Shown piece after piece: positions 32,244 through 39,799 of a DNA stretch of 39,902 bases. The DNA comes from Bacteroidales bacterium. Lineage in GTDB: Bacteria > Bacteroidota > Bacteroidia > Bacteroidales > P3. The number at the start of each line of letters is the position of its first letter. The stretch's first letter is position 1. The notes beneath the pieces are model-generated. The model searched no databases and had not been told where the DNA came from. It saw only the letters and a list, made by a program, of their open reading frames with translations. The translations under genes were made by a program, and so were the position numbers. Location: assembly GCA_024400505.1 (NCBI GenBank), contig JAKSMP010000018.1, forward strand, positions 1 through 39,902, given 5' to 3'.

Positions 32244-33689
32244 TTAATTGTTGAGTAAACTTTGGAGTTCTTCCACATCGTCGAAATGATGGCGCACGCC
32301 ATTGATCTCTTGATACTTCTCATGACCTTTGCCAGCCACCAGAATGATATCGCCCTCTTTGGCCATCATCACAGCCGTTTTGATAGCCTGGCGACGATCG
32401 CTGATGCGAACCACCAACGACAGCTCGTCGGGGCTGAGTCCAGCCTCCATGTCGTCAAGTATCTTCTCGGGGTCTTCGGTGCGGGGATTGTCGGAGGTAA
32501 GTATCAGGCGGTCGCTCAATTGAGCTGCTATCTTGGCCATTTCGGGGCGTTTGGTAGCATCACGGTCACCACCACAGCCAGCCACGGTGTACAGCATCTG
32601 GCTATTCTTTCTTATCTCATTGATGGTGCTTATCACATTCTCCAATGCATCGGGGGTGTGTGCATAATCCACTATAGCAGTGATGCCTTTGCCCGTCACA
32701 TATTGGAATCGGCCCTCGGCAGCAGCGAGCATGCTCAACTGACGAAGTGCCTCATCCTGATCCACACCCAACAGCACAGCCGCAGCATAAATAGCCGTGA
32801 GGTTATAGGCGTTGAACCTACCCACCAAGCGGGTCCACACCTCTTTGCCGTTGAGTTCCAGCAAGAGGCCCTGGAATGTGTCCTCCACTATCTTGCAGCG
32901 GAAATCGGCCATCTTGGTCAAACTGTAGGTAGATACGCTGGCTCGTGTGTTTTGAACCATCACCATGCCATTGCGGTCATCGATATTGGTGAGCGCAAAA
33001 GCATTGGCGCCCAACCCGTCAAAGAACCCCCTTTTGGCAGCTATATAGTTGGCCATCGTCTGATGGAAATCGAGGTGGTCGTGCGTGATATTGCTGAATA
33101 TGCCACCGGCAAAGGTGAGTCCCGCAATGCGGTTTTGCACCACCGCATGGCTGCTCACTTCCATGAAAGCATACTGGCAGCCGGCATCCACCATCTGACG
33201 CAGCAGCCGGTTGATTTCCACAGCGTCGGGGGTGGTGTGTGTGGTAGGCACTTCTTGCTCGTCAATTTTGTTAACGATGGTGGACAGAAGTCCCACATGA
33301 TATCCGCAGGCACGAAACATATTGTGGAGCAAAGTCACGGTGGTAGTTTTGCCATTCGTGCCGGTGATGCCCACCAGCTTCAATTGCTTGGAGGGATGCC
33401 CATAAAAGTTATCAGCCATAATGCCCAGTGCCTTATCGCTGTTGTCCACCACCACATAAGCCACACCCTCTTTCTGCTGGGCAGGCAACTGCTGGCAAAC
33501 CACGGCCACGGCACCCGCCTTAATAGTGGCATCGATATACTGGTGGCCATCCACTTTGGTGCCCACCTGGGCCACAAAGCAACTGCCCTCCCCCACTTTG
33601 CGAGAGTCAAAACAGATGCTGTTCACCTCGGGGTCGAGGCTCACCGGCATCTTGAGCTTTATTCCTTTTATTATATTAGATAGTTTCAT
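32244..33689 (-). CDS. murE: UDP-MurNAc-L-Ala-D-Glu:meso-DAP ligase MurE
   Basis: This 481-residue Mur ligase has the ATP loop GITGTNGKTTT (107-117), the AAKRGFF segment with the lysine that is carbamylated in the family (K219 or near), and DNPRTE (400-405). DNPR marks meso-diaminopimelate-adding enzymes, so the wall is predicted to be of the DAP type. All three domains and normal length are present. MurE uses the product of MurD, so a working MurD must exist elsewhere in the genome. It lies 36 bp after ftsI. Confidence 0.96.
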   Translation of the reverse strand: MKLSNIIKGIKLKMPVSLDPEVNSICFDSRKVGEGSCFVAQVGTKVDGHQYIDATIKAGAVAVVCQQLPAQQKEGVAYVVVDNSDKALGIMADNFYGHPSKQLKLVGITGTNGKTTTVTLLHNMFRACGYHVGLLSTIVNKIDEQEVPTTHTTPDAVEINRLLRQMVDAGCQYAFMEVSSHAVVQNRIAGLTFAGGIFSNITHDHLDFHQTMANYIAAKRGFFDGLGANAFALTNIDDRNGMVMVQNTRASVSTYSLTKMADFRCKIVEDTFQGLLLELNGKEVWTRLVGRFNAYNLTAIYAAAVLLGVDQDEALRQLSMLAAAEGRFQYVTGKGITAIVDYAHTPDALENVISTINEIRKNSQMLYTVAGCGGDRDATKRPEMAKIAAQLSDRLILTSDNPRTEDPEKILDDMEAGLSPDELSLVVRISDRRQAIKTAVMMAKEGDIILVAGKGHEKYQEINGVRHHFDDVEELQSLLNN

Positions 33690-33725
33690 TCAATAACATA
33701 TATTTAATTTAGTGGCATAGCTTGC

Positions 33726-35924
33726 TCAAGGCCTGAGTTCCAATACCACAGTTTGTCCTTTTTTGATGGCGGTGCGAGCCTTGGGGGTTTGGCTTGCAAC
33801 CTTGCCCTGCCCACTGAAACGCACCTTGAGCCCCATGCCGCGCAGCAGCTTCATGGCATCGCGTATGGTCATGCCGTGGCAATCTGGCACCACGCCCGTG
33901 GGCAGCGGATAGTTGCGATAGCATTGCTGCTCGTTGTCATACAAAGCCCAACCCGTGGGCTGCTGAACTGTGTCCATCACGCTGAAGGGGAGCCCCAACA
34001 GCTGATAAGCGTGCTCCAACTGACGCAGGTCGGCTTTGGTGGCCACGGGATTCACCACACGGCCAGAATCGCGCAGATGCACACTTCCCAACTCGCTGTC
34101 AAATGCCACAACACAGTCGGCAATCTGCTTGAACACCGGTGCAGCGGCCATGCGGCCAGCAATGCTGGTACCTTCCAGCAAAACCAAGCAAGTATAGCGA
34201 GGATTGTCGGCCGGGAAGAAGCCCACAAACGACGAATTCTTTATCGCCCTATTGTGAATATTCTCAGTGGTGCCCGTTTTGCCGCCAATGCCGTACACAT
34301 TATTCTTGATATTGCTACCCGTGCCGTTTTGCACCACACCCACCAGCATCTCGCGCATCTGCTTCACCAACTCGGGGTTTGCTATCCGCTCTTTGAGCAC
34401 AATGGGTTTCACATCCGACCGATGATTGCCATCCAGAATGGCACGGCAAAACAAAGGTTTCACCATCTTGCCATCATTGGCCAAAGCGTTGTAGAAAGTG
34501 ATCATCTGCATGGGGGTAGTCTCACACGTATAGCCGAAACTCAGCAGCAAGAAATCGCGGTCGTGGCGCAGATCTTTTCTGATGCCTGTATTGGGCTCCA
34601 CTTCCAGCAGGTCCACACCCAGTCGTCCATAGGGGAAGATATCAAGCATACCGTCTCGCAGATCGTTGCGTCGGTTGCGATAATATTCCCAGGCCAGCTC
34701 ACACATGCCTATGTTGGACGATTTGGCCAGCACACCAGCCAAGTTGGTAGTGTCGGTATTGTAGCCGTGCGAGTCGTCAATCACGCCGCCTCTGGCAGAA
34801 TAGGTCTTCTTGCCGCCAGCGCGCACACGCTTGGTGGTGTCGAGCGATATTTTGCGGTCGTTCAGCATGGACAGCATAGCCACCGTTTTGTTGGTAGAGC
34901 CAGGCATATACTTGTGGCTTACTGCCACATTGTTCCACAAGGCCTCGCTCACCACGCCAGAGTCATCGCGCTGCAAATTGCTACATGCCAGCACATAGCC
35001 TGTGCTCACCTCCATCAGGATAGCACAGCCATACTTACCACCATACTGATTCATCGACTTGCGGAGAGCATTCTCGGCAATGTCTTGATATCGAGTGTCA
35101 AGGGTGGCAATAATCGTGTGCCCATCCTCTTTGCGCTGGGTGAGGGTGGAGTCTTCCAAAGGCACATTCTCATCCTCCTGGGGCAGCCACACACCGCGGG
35201 TGAGTCGGATACAGTTATATATGCCGTCCTTGCCGCGCAACACCGAGTCGTAGTAGCCCTCCAACCCCGAGATACCTTTCTTCTGGGTGGCGCTATAGAA
35301 GCCCACGGTGTTCTCGCCCAAATTGCCGTAAATGTGGGCACGCACATAGCGCGTCACGCTGCCATCCGAGGTGAGCGTCACCACACAGCGTTTCCAGCCC
35401 TCCATGTGGCGGATGCTGTCCCATTGCGAGTAAGGCACATTGCGGCACACATAGAAGCAACGGCTGGGCTTGGGCTTTCTATATTCATTCATCACACGGT
35501 TGTAGAAGTGCTTCTCCGACAGGTTGGGAAACGATTCATGCAGTATCTTGCACACCTTGTGCAAGTTGGCCTTGAAAGCCATAGTATCCGTGATATTGCT
35601 CTCCATCACCCGCACACCATGCTCCATCACCACGGCTCCTTTGCGGTCCACCTTAGGCCAGCGGCCCAAGTCCAGGCAAAGGTCACACACCGGCACCGTT
35701 GTGGCCAGCACCTTGCCATCCGAGGAGAGTATCGCGCCACGGCAGGCCGGTTCCACACGCTGCTCCATCTCTCGCTGTGCGCCCTTCTCGCGCCACATCT
35801 CGCCATCGATCAGCTGCGTTTTCAGGGTAGAGCGCACGATGAGCCCACCGCAGACAAGCGTCAGCACCAGCCAGATGATAAACAACCATCCGTGCAGCCA
35901 CCCATTATGATTTTTCTTTTCCAA
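33726..35924 (-). CDS. ftsI: Septal transpeptidase FtsI (PBP3-type) with PASTA domain
   Basis: This 732-residue class B PBP has one N-terminal membrane span (about 13-31), the non-penicillin-binding dimerisation module (about 55-250), the transpeptidase domain (about 265-610) and a C-terminal PASTA domain (about 674-732, VPDCHGMTIRDAMKLLRGMG). Catalytic motifs are intact: S343-T-N-K346 (PGSTNK), S402-S-N404, and K549-TGT. The Asn in STNK, where FtsI often has Phe or Met, and Met instead of Glu before PGS are unusual. It cross-links septal peptidoglycan together with FtsW. Confidence 0.95.
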   Translation of the reverse strand: MEKKNHNGWLHGWLFIIWLVLTLVCGGLIVRSTLKTQLIDGEMWREKGAQREMEQRVEPACRGAILSSDGKVLATTVPVCDLCLDLGRWPKVDRKGAVVMEHGVRVMESNITDTMAFKANLHKVCKILHESFPNLSEKHFYNRVMNEYRKPKPSRCFYVCRNVPYSQWDSIRHMEGWKRCVVTLTSDGSVTRYVRAHIYGNLGENTVGFYSATQKKGISGLEGYYDSVLRGKDGIYNCIRLTRGVWLPQEDENVPLEDSTLTQRKEDGHTIIATLDTRYQDIAENALRKSMNQYGGKYGCAILMEVSTGYVLACSNLQRDDSGVVSEALWNNVAVSHKYMPGSTNKTVAMLSMLNDRKISLDTTKRVRAGGKKTYSARGGVIDDSHGYNTDTTNLAGVLAKSSNIGMCELAWEYYRNRRNDLRDGMLDIFPYGRLGVDLLEVEPNTGIRKDLRHDRDFLLLSFGYTCETTPMQMITFYNALANDGKMVKPLFCRAILDGNHRSDVKPIVLKERIANPELVKQMREMLVGVVQNGTGSNIKNNVYGIGGKTGTTENIHNRAIKNSSFVGFFPADNPRYTCLVLLEGTSIAGRMAAAPVFKQIADCVVAFDSELGSVHLRDSGRVVNPVATKADLRQLEHAYQLLGLPFSVMDTVQQPTGWALYDNEQQCYRNYPLPTGVVPDCHGMTIRDAMKLLRGMGLKVRFSGQGKVASQTPKARTAIKKGQTVVLELRP

Positions 35925-36012
35925 GTCGTTTTATTCGTTTTCTGTTGTTAGTGTATTTTGTTTTTTCACCTTTAATCCAGGCATTCGATATTTCTTTCCT
36001 CCCGTTTTCGAT

Positions 36013-36366
36013 TCAAATCTCAAATGGGGGGCCGGCTGTGATACGCACTCCGGTGGAGTCCAGCAGCTCTGCTATCTTCGAAATCTTGATGGTCTCTTGA
36101 TAACGTTTCTGCATCTCGATATGCGACTGTCGCAAATTGTCTCTGCGCTCCAATGCCGCCATCTTGGCTTTGCTCAGCGACTCGGCTTTGTATCGCATAT
36201 AAACCAGTGCCAAACATCCCACCAGCGCCATCAGCAACACGTATCTCTGTTTCACAAACCAGCGGCTCTGCAAAAAACCGCCGCCCAATGTGAGATTGAA
36301 CAAACTCACCTTCTTGTGCGCTTTTGGCTCTTCGGAATTGTGTTCTATATTGTCCGTTTGGTTCAT
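36013..36366 (-). CDS. FtsL-like division protein
   Basis: This is a 117-residue bitopic protein with a cytoplasmic N-terminus of about 45 residues, one membrane span at about 43-60 (YVLLMALVGCLALVYMRY), and a periplasmic coiled coil (about 62-100, SLSKAKMAALERRDNLRQSH). Position between rsmH and ftsI and this topology match FtsL, called FtsL-like because the family is weakly conserved. In Bacteroidota the gene is often annotated as a FtsL-like protein or DUF. The ATG at 36366 is preferred to a TTG at 36381. Confidence 0.8.
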   Translation of the reverse strand: MNQTDNIEHNSEEPKAHKKVSLFNLTLGGGFLQSRWFVKQRYVLLMALVGCLALVYMRYKAESLSKAKMAALERRDNLRQSHIEMQKRYQETIKISKIAELLDSTGVRITAGPPFEI

Positions 36367-36386
36367 GTTATAATTCAGCAATTTAG

Positions 36387-37286
36387 TTATTTCTTCTCTG
36401 CTATTCTCAGTTTTGCGCTGCGGGCGCGATTGTTCATCTGCAACTCTTCATCGCTGGCAGTAATGGCTTTGCGGCTCACCAGTTTCAGCGGCACGAGGGG
36501 ATTGCCATAGAAGTCCTTCTCCAGCTTGCCTTCGAAATTGCCAGTCTTGAAGAAATTCTTCACCAGCCTATCCTCCAACGAGTGATACGACATCACCACC
36601 AATCTACCCCCGGGCTTGAGCACTTCCTGGGCCTGCTGAAGCATGGCCATAAGGGCCTCCAACTCGCCATTCACCTCTATGCGCAGTGCCTGAAAGAGCA
36701 TGGCCAAGTACTTATTCTCTGCTCCGCGTGGCAGATGGCGGCTCACCGCTTCGCGCAGGTCGAAGGTGGTGACAATCTCCTTCTCTGCCCGGGCCTTCAC
36801 AATGGCTTTGGCCATCTGGTAGGCATTGGGCAACTCGCCATAGAGGCGCAGGAGGCGGGTGAGTTCCTGCTCATCGGCGCTATTCACAAGCTCGCGGGCA
36901 GTCAACTCCTGGCGGCGATCCATACGCAAGTCCAACTCGCCCTCCAAACGGGTGGAGAACCCACGGTCGGCCACATCAAATTGGTGCGACGACACACCCA
37001 AATCGGCCAATACGCCATCCACGCTGCGAATGCCGTGCAAGCGCAAAAAGCTCTTTAGATACCTGAAATTCTCGTGGATCAGCTCAAATCTGGAGTCATC
37101 CAATGCGTTGGCCAGGGCGTCGGCATCTTGGTCAAAACCCACCAGCCGGCCTTCGGCACCCAAATGCTCCATAATAGCACGAGAGTGGCCGCCACCGCCA
37201 AAGGTCACGTCCACATAAGTCCCGTCAGGACAGATATTCAATCCCTCGATGCATTCATTCAGCATCACCGGCAGATGATAGTTCAT
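36387..37286 (-). CDS. rsmH: 16S rRNA (cytosine1402-N4)-methyltransferase RsmH
   Basis: This 299-residue SAM-dependent enzyme begins with the family's YHLPVMLNECIEGL. The SAM-binding motif is VDVTFGGGGHSRAIM (about 26-40), and LADLGVSSHQFDVADRGFS (about 94-112) and VMSYHSLEDRLVKNFF (cut around 236-250) are further hallmarks. It methylates N4 of C1402 in the ribosomal P site. The start lies within the end of mraZ, a 32-bp overlap, implying tight coupling. Confidence 0.95.
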   Translation of the reverse strand: MNYHLPVMLNECIEGLNICPDGTYVDVTFGGGGHSRAIMEHLGAEGRLVGFDQDADALANALDDSRFELIHENFRYLKSFLRLHGIRSVDGVLADLGVSSHQFDVADRGFSTRLEGELDLRMDRRQELTARELVNSADEQELTRLLRLYGELPNAYQMAKAIVKARAEKEIVTTFDLREAVSRHLPRGAENKYLAMLFQALRIEVNGELEALMAMLQQAQEVLKPGGRLVVMSYHSLEDRLVKNFFKTGNFEGKLEKDFYGNPLVPLKLVSRKAITASDEELQMNNRARSAKLRIAEKK

Positions 37287-37731
37287 GCTTTGCTCCCAGT
37301 CTATTATTGACAGTCATGATAAAATCTTGGCTGTCTGATTCAAACAATTGTTCGTAGGCGTTGCGTTCCCAGATTTCAATGTTTTCACCGGTGCTTTGCA
37401 GTACTATCTCCTTGGCATCTTTCAACAAGCTTTTCTGCTCAGGGGGAATCATCAGTCGGTCGTTGCTGTCCAACTCCATTACGTTGGTGCGGGTCAACCG
37501 ACGCAGGATTTGTTTGTCCTCGACGTTGTACGGATTCAACCTCTTTTGGAGCTCGGCAACTTCTTTCTGGAAACTCTCATACGTCCACAGCTCTAAGCAC
37601 TCTCCTGTGAATGCTCGGCGGACCACAAAACGACAATCCGAGCTCTCCAACTGCTTTTTTAAAGCAATTGGGAACTTGAATCGACCGTTAGAATCGACCT
37701 TACAATACTCAGTTCCAAGCACTAAAGCCAT
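37255..37731 (-). CDS. mraZ: Transcriptional regulator MraZ
   Basis: This 158-residue protein has two AbrB/SpoVT-like DNA-binding repeats, marked by KVDSNGRFKFP (about 11-21) and ELDSNDRLMIP (about 86-96). MraZ is the first gene of dcw clusters and in studied bacteria represses the operon by binding direct repeats upstream. A -7 element about 25 bp upstream is consistent with this being the operon's first gene. It overlaps rsmH by 32 bp. Confidence 0.94.
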   Translation of the reverse strand: MALVLGTEYCKVDSNGRFKFPIALKKQLESSDCRFVVRRAFTGECLELWTYESFQKEVAELQKRLNPYNVEDKQILRRLTRTNVMELDSNDRLMIPPEQKSLLKDAKEIVLQSTGENIEIWERNAYEQLFESDSQDFIMTVNNRLGAKHELSSAGDAE

Positions 37732-37754
37732 TTTTATATATTATTTTACAAGTT

Positions 37755-37763
37755 GTAAAGATA
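37755..37763 (-). promoter_or_regulatory. -7 element of the dcw operon (upstream of mraZ)
   Basis: The minus strand reads TATCTTTAC, one mismatch from the usual TATCTTTGC. The leader to the mraZ ATG at 37731 would be about 20 nt. No other strong promoter is seen between here and ftsA, so this probably drives most of the cluster. Confidence 0.55.
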
Positions 37764-37872
37764 CGAAGAATTTCCCAATTAATACCAAAAATCTCCAAAA
37801 AAAGTTTTTTTCTGCCATTATTCTACGCACAAAACTCAAAAAAGTTTCATTCTCCGCATCTTTTTTTTGGAT

Positions 37873-37905
37873 CCCCCACCCCATTTTTCACCCCTCTGCA
37901 CCCCC
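37873..37905 (-). promoter_or_regulatory. Four G-tracts (possible G-quadruplex / MraZ-site region) upstream of mraZ
   Basis: On the minus (mraZ-sense) strand there are four runs of 5, 4, 4 and 5 G, separated by 6, 8 and 1 nt, about 110 bp upstream of the -7 element. This fits the formal pattern of an intramolecular G-quadruplex. The recurring GGGGTG at 10-12 bp spacing also resembles the direct-repeat layout of known MraZ sites. Neither role is proven. Confidence 0.4.
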
Positions 37906-38396
37906 TTTTTCGTGCCAAGAAATCAACAGATAGTTGTTAACAACATAAATCAACACAACTCAGCCACTTACATTTTTATCAACACATTTTTGTTGAAAAC
38001 CACACCATTTTTCACAACTATTAACACACCGCAATTCAATTCAATAGATATAAAAATATAGTACATTATAATATCAAGCGTGAACACAAAACCAGCATCC
38101 GCCAATAGCACAAACCCGAGCCCGTTCCAGACCTCAATATCACGCCTTTGCAACAGGCATTTTCACACACAATCTTCACACACAATCTTTCCCCCTCCGC
38201 CCCGAGAGCATCACCCCAACAGCCTTCCGGCAAGGGATACGCACCGCCCAAAAGTCGAACAGGCAAGCATCGCCAAACATTGGGTGACGGTTGCTGCTTG
38301 CAGGATGCTGCAATGCTCCTAGGGTGCTGCTTCGATGCGGGAACGCTGACTGGTCGATGCCGCAAGGCTCATCCTTCGCTCCAGATACCCTTTCAG
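37906..38396. other. Gene-free AT-rich segment upstream of the dcw cluster
   Basis: The left half (37920-38070) is AT-rich, with repeated TCAACACA, TTTTTCACA and a TTGTTAACAA palindrome. At 38162-38187 there is a two-copy 13-bp tandem repeat (TTCACACACAATC). The right half is GC-richer, with several GCTGC runs. No credible ORF was found and no canonical DnaA box. Confidence 0.5.
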
Positions 38397-38559
38397 CGAA
38401 GCCGAGCGAAGCTGAGCGAAGCGTGAGCGAAGGATGAGCGAAGAACCAGCGAAGCGGCAGCGAAGGAGCAACGAAGGAGCAGCGAAGCGGCAACGAAGCG
38501 GCAACGAAGCGGCAACGAAGCGGCAACGAAGAACCATCGAAGGAGCTGCGAAGGCCGAT
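38397..38559. repeat. Array E: fifteen 11-bp tandem repeats
   Basis: CGAAG recurs at 38397, 38407, 38417 and then every 11 bp without exception to 38549, fifteen copies. The commonest unit is CGAAGCGGCAA; the last positions vary among GGCA, GAGC, AACC and ATGA types. A related CGAAG occurs again at 38581. Because 11 is not a multiple of 3, an open frame on the minus strand shows an 11-residue repeat, which I regard as a by-product. The period is half that of arrays A-D. Confidence 0.88.
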
Positions 38560-38606
38560 CGGCCCCCATTGGGCGGCCAGCGAAGCCTTGTGGGTGAATG
38601 ACTCTG

Positions 38607-38711
38607 TCATTTCCCGAAATCGCTTGTCAATTTCCCCTTGGTTAAACTAAAAAACTTGTCATTGGGCGGCCGGATAAACTGATCAGATTGACAAACCGAA
38701 CAAATTTGCAT
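38607..38711 (-). CDS. Possible small ORF (34 aa) downstream of a good promoter
   Basis: The frame begins MQICSVCQSDQFIRPP and ends KGKLTSDFGK. It follows a perfect -7 element (38759-38767) by about 45 nt, and the leader opens with a perfect 10-bp hairpin (38715-38750). It has a CxxC pair and a basic C-terminus but matches nothing I know. It could equally be untranslated RNA leading into array E, so the coding call is weak. Confidence 0.3.
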   Translation of the reverse strand: MQICSVCQSDQFIRPPNDKFFSLTKGKLTSDFGK

Positions 38712-38714
38712 GAC

Positions 38715-38750
38715 AAAACAAGGATGGCAAAACAGAGTCTTCCTTGTTTT
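38715..38750 (-). other. Hairpin at the start of a predicted minus-strand transcript
   Basis: AAAACAAGGA and TCCTTGTTTT form a perfect 10-bp stem with a 16-nt loop, beginning within a few nucleotides of the predicted transcription start. A 5'-terminal hairpin like this could stabilise an RNA. There is no T-run, so it is not a terminator. Confidence 0.5.
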
Positions 38751-38758
38751 GGGGTGAT

Positions 38759-38767
38759 GCAAAGATA
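38759..38767 (-). promoter_or_regulatory. -7 promoter element, minus strand, in a gene-free region
   Basis: The minus strand reads TATCTTTGC with an A/T-rich stretch upstream. No recognised gene lies downstream until mraZ about 1 kb away. The transcript would cross the small ORF and array E. Confidence 0.5.
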
Positions 38768-38847
38768 CAACTTTTTTTATGACCATAGAAATTCCCCTTC
38801 TTTTTTCCATAGTTTCGCCACAGATATGCGGCCAAACATCAGCGTGG

Positions 38848-38966
38848 GGTGTCAAGGTGTCAGGTGTCAAACTTATTTGGGCAGCCTCTTTCCTATGGGC
38901 AAGGATCACGCCAACCACAAATCCACATATACAAATGACACGTGACACCGCGACACCCACGACACC
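38848..38966. repeat. Clusters of GGTGTCA in opposite orientations
   Basis: Three plus-strand GGTGTCA copies (38848, 38856, 38863) face four minus-strand copies of GTGTCA or GTGTCG (38937-38966) across about 67 bp. The arrangement can form an imperfect hairpin or serve as paired protein-binding sites. No ORF is evident. Confidence 0.55.
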
Positions 38967-39083
38967 CCCTTCTCCCCTATTGCCCGAAAACATAACGCCA
39001 AGATAATGCCGTGGTAATGCCGCAGTATGCTGCCACCATAGCGGGAAAACGCCCACTCAAATAATCCATCAATCAAAAGGCAG

Positions 39084-39276
39084 TCATAAAATTTGTTTTT
39101 TCTAGCCGAGCAAGCTCGGCCAGAACGTCTGAAAGACGAGGATCCTCAGTGAGAATCTGAGAGCGCCATTGCAATTCGAAAATCATTAATAAACAGCAAT
39201 TTTCGATTAATTTCTAGTAATTCCTTTCCGCTCGTAAGTTTTGCCAACGAAACTTAGACCATCCAATTTTTAGAGG
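39084..39276. repeat. Dispersed hairpin-rich repeat, copy 2
   Basis: The left end (TAAAATTTGTTTTT) and right end (ATCCAATTTTTAGAGG) match copy 1 at 1045-1140. Shared internal hairpins are CCGAG/CTCGG (39106-39119), CGTCT/AGACG (39126-39138) and TAAGTT/AACTTA (39235-39256). An extra 90-100 bp insert carries a CTCAG/CTGAG hairpin (39145-39161) and an inverted CGAAAAT/ATTTTCG pair. Its right end directly abuts the promoter at 39293. Confidence 0.6.
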
Positions 39277-39292
39277 TTAACAAAAAAATTCG

Positions 39293-39301
39293 TATCTTTG
39301 C
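39293..39301 (+). promoter_or_regulatory. -7 promoter element of the structured RNA region
   Basis: TATCTTTGC is a perfect -7 element; transcription would start near 39305. The next possible start codon with a sensible frame is at 39800, nearly 500 nt downstream. Confidence 0.65.
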
Positions 39302-39304
39302 AGT

Positions 39305-39755
39305 CGCAAAACGATTTTACTCATAGTTAAATTGTGCAACTTTGCACTTGGATACAGCCTAGCCGAAACGCAGTATCCAAACAGGCAAGGTTCATAAAAC
39401 TTTAAGGTGGATTGATGGGCTCTATGCCACCTTAAAGGCAAAATGAGTTTATAGAGCCCTCTGAAACAAGTTGTTCAAAACAAAACAGAAAGAACATTAA
39501 TATAACATATTAAATGTAACGCGCATTGACTATTATTTGCGTTCGTCTGAATAGCCTCGGAAACTATTATCGGAATAAGAACACAAAGAATAGTGGTTAG
39601 GCTAGCTTCCTTGGTAGAAGTGAGTCTTATCCTCCTTTGTAAGAGTTCAATGTTTGTGCCTTTGGGCATGAGCATATCTTATAGGAGGATGAGGTTCCAT
39701 TCCGAGGCAGCCTCGACGAACGCATAAGAAGGTTCATGCCTTTTTTATGCGCTCT
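39305..39755 (+). ncRNA. Candidate structured RNA or very long structured leader
   Basis: The 5' part has a stem TTGGATAC/GTATCCAA (39348-39380). It is followed by a textbook H-type pseudoknot: stem 1 CTTTAAGGTGG (39400-39410) with CCACCTTAAAG (39427-39437), and stem 2 GGGCTCTAT in its loop (39417-39425) with ATAGAGCCC (39451-39459). The 3' part is a closed multi-branch fold: GCCTCGGAA (39554-39562) with TTCCGAGGC (39700-39708), enclosing ACTATT/AATAGT (39563-39594), a small CTTC/GAAG hairpin (39605-39621) and a 15-bp stem (39622-39636 with 39683-39697) that needs G-U pairs on the plus strand. A last hairpin lies at 39721-39751. No ORF fits. It does not match tmRNA, RNase P or SRP RNA as I know them. 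Confidence 0.6.
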
Positions 39756-39799
39756 CGCAAGTGGTAGATCGATGCACATAGCATCAATTTATCACGAAA

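Noticed and set aside
33753-35951. A 732-codon open frame on the plus strand, antisense to ftsI
   Set aside because: It mirrors ftsI, whose motifs are unmistakable. The translation is His/Gln/Ala-rich nonsense typical of antisense frames in GC-rich genes.
37920-38070. Chromosomal replication origin
   Set aside because: The stretch is AT-rich and has TTATCAACA, one mismatch from a DnaA box, but no canonical TTATCCACA cluster, and dnaA or other origin-linked genes are not nearby. A GC-skew plot would be needed.
38176-38610. A 144-codon minus-strand frame with an 11-residue repeat
   Set aside because: The residue repeat follows automatically from the 11-bp DNA repeat. The sequence outside the array is not protein-like and there is no promoter placed to express it.
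39305-39755. tmRNA, RNase P RNA or an IscB-type omega RNA
   Set aside because: The conserved tmRNA ends and tag frame and the RNase P core motifs are absent. The downstream ORF start does not resemble the PLMP-containing IscB start.
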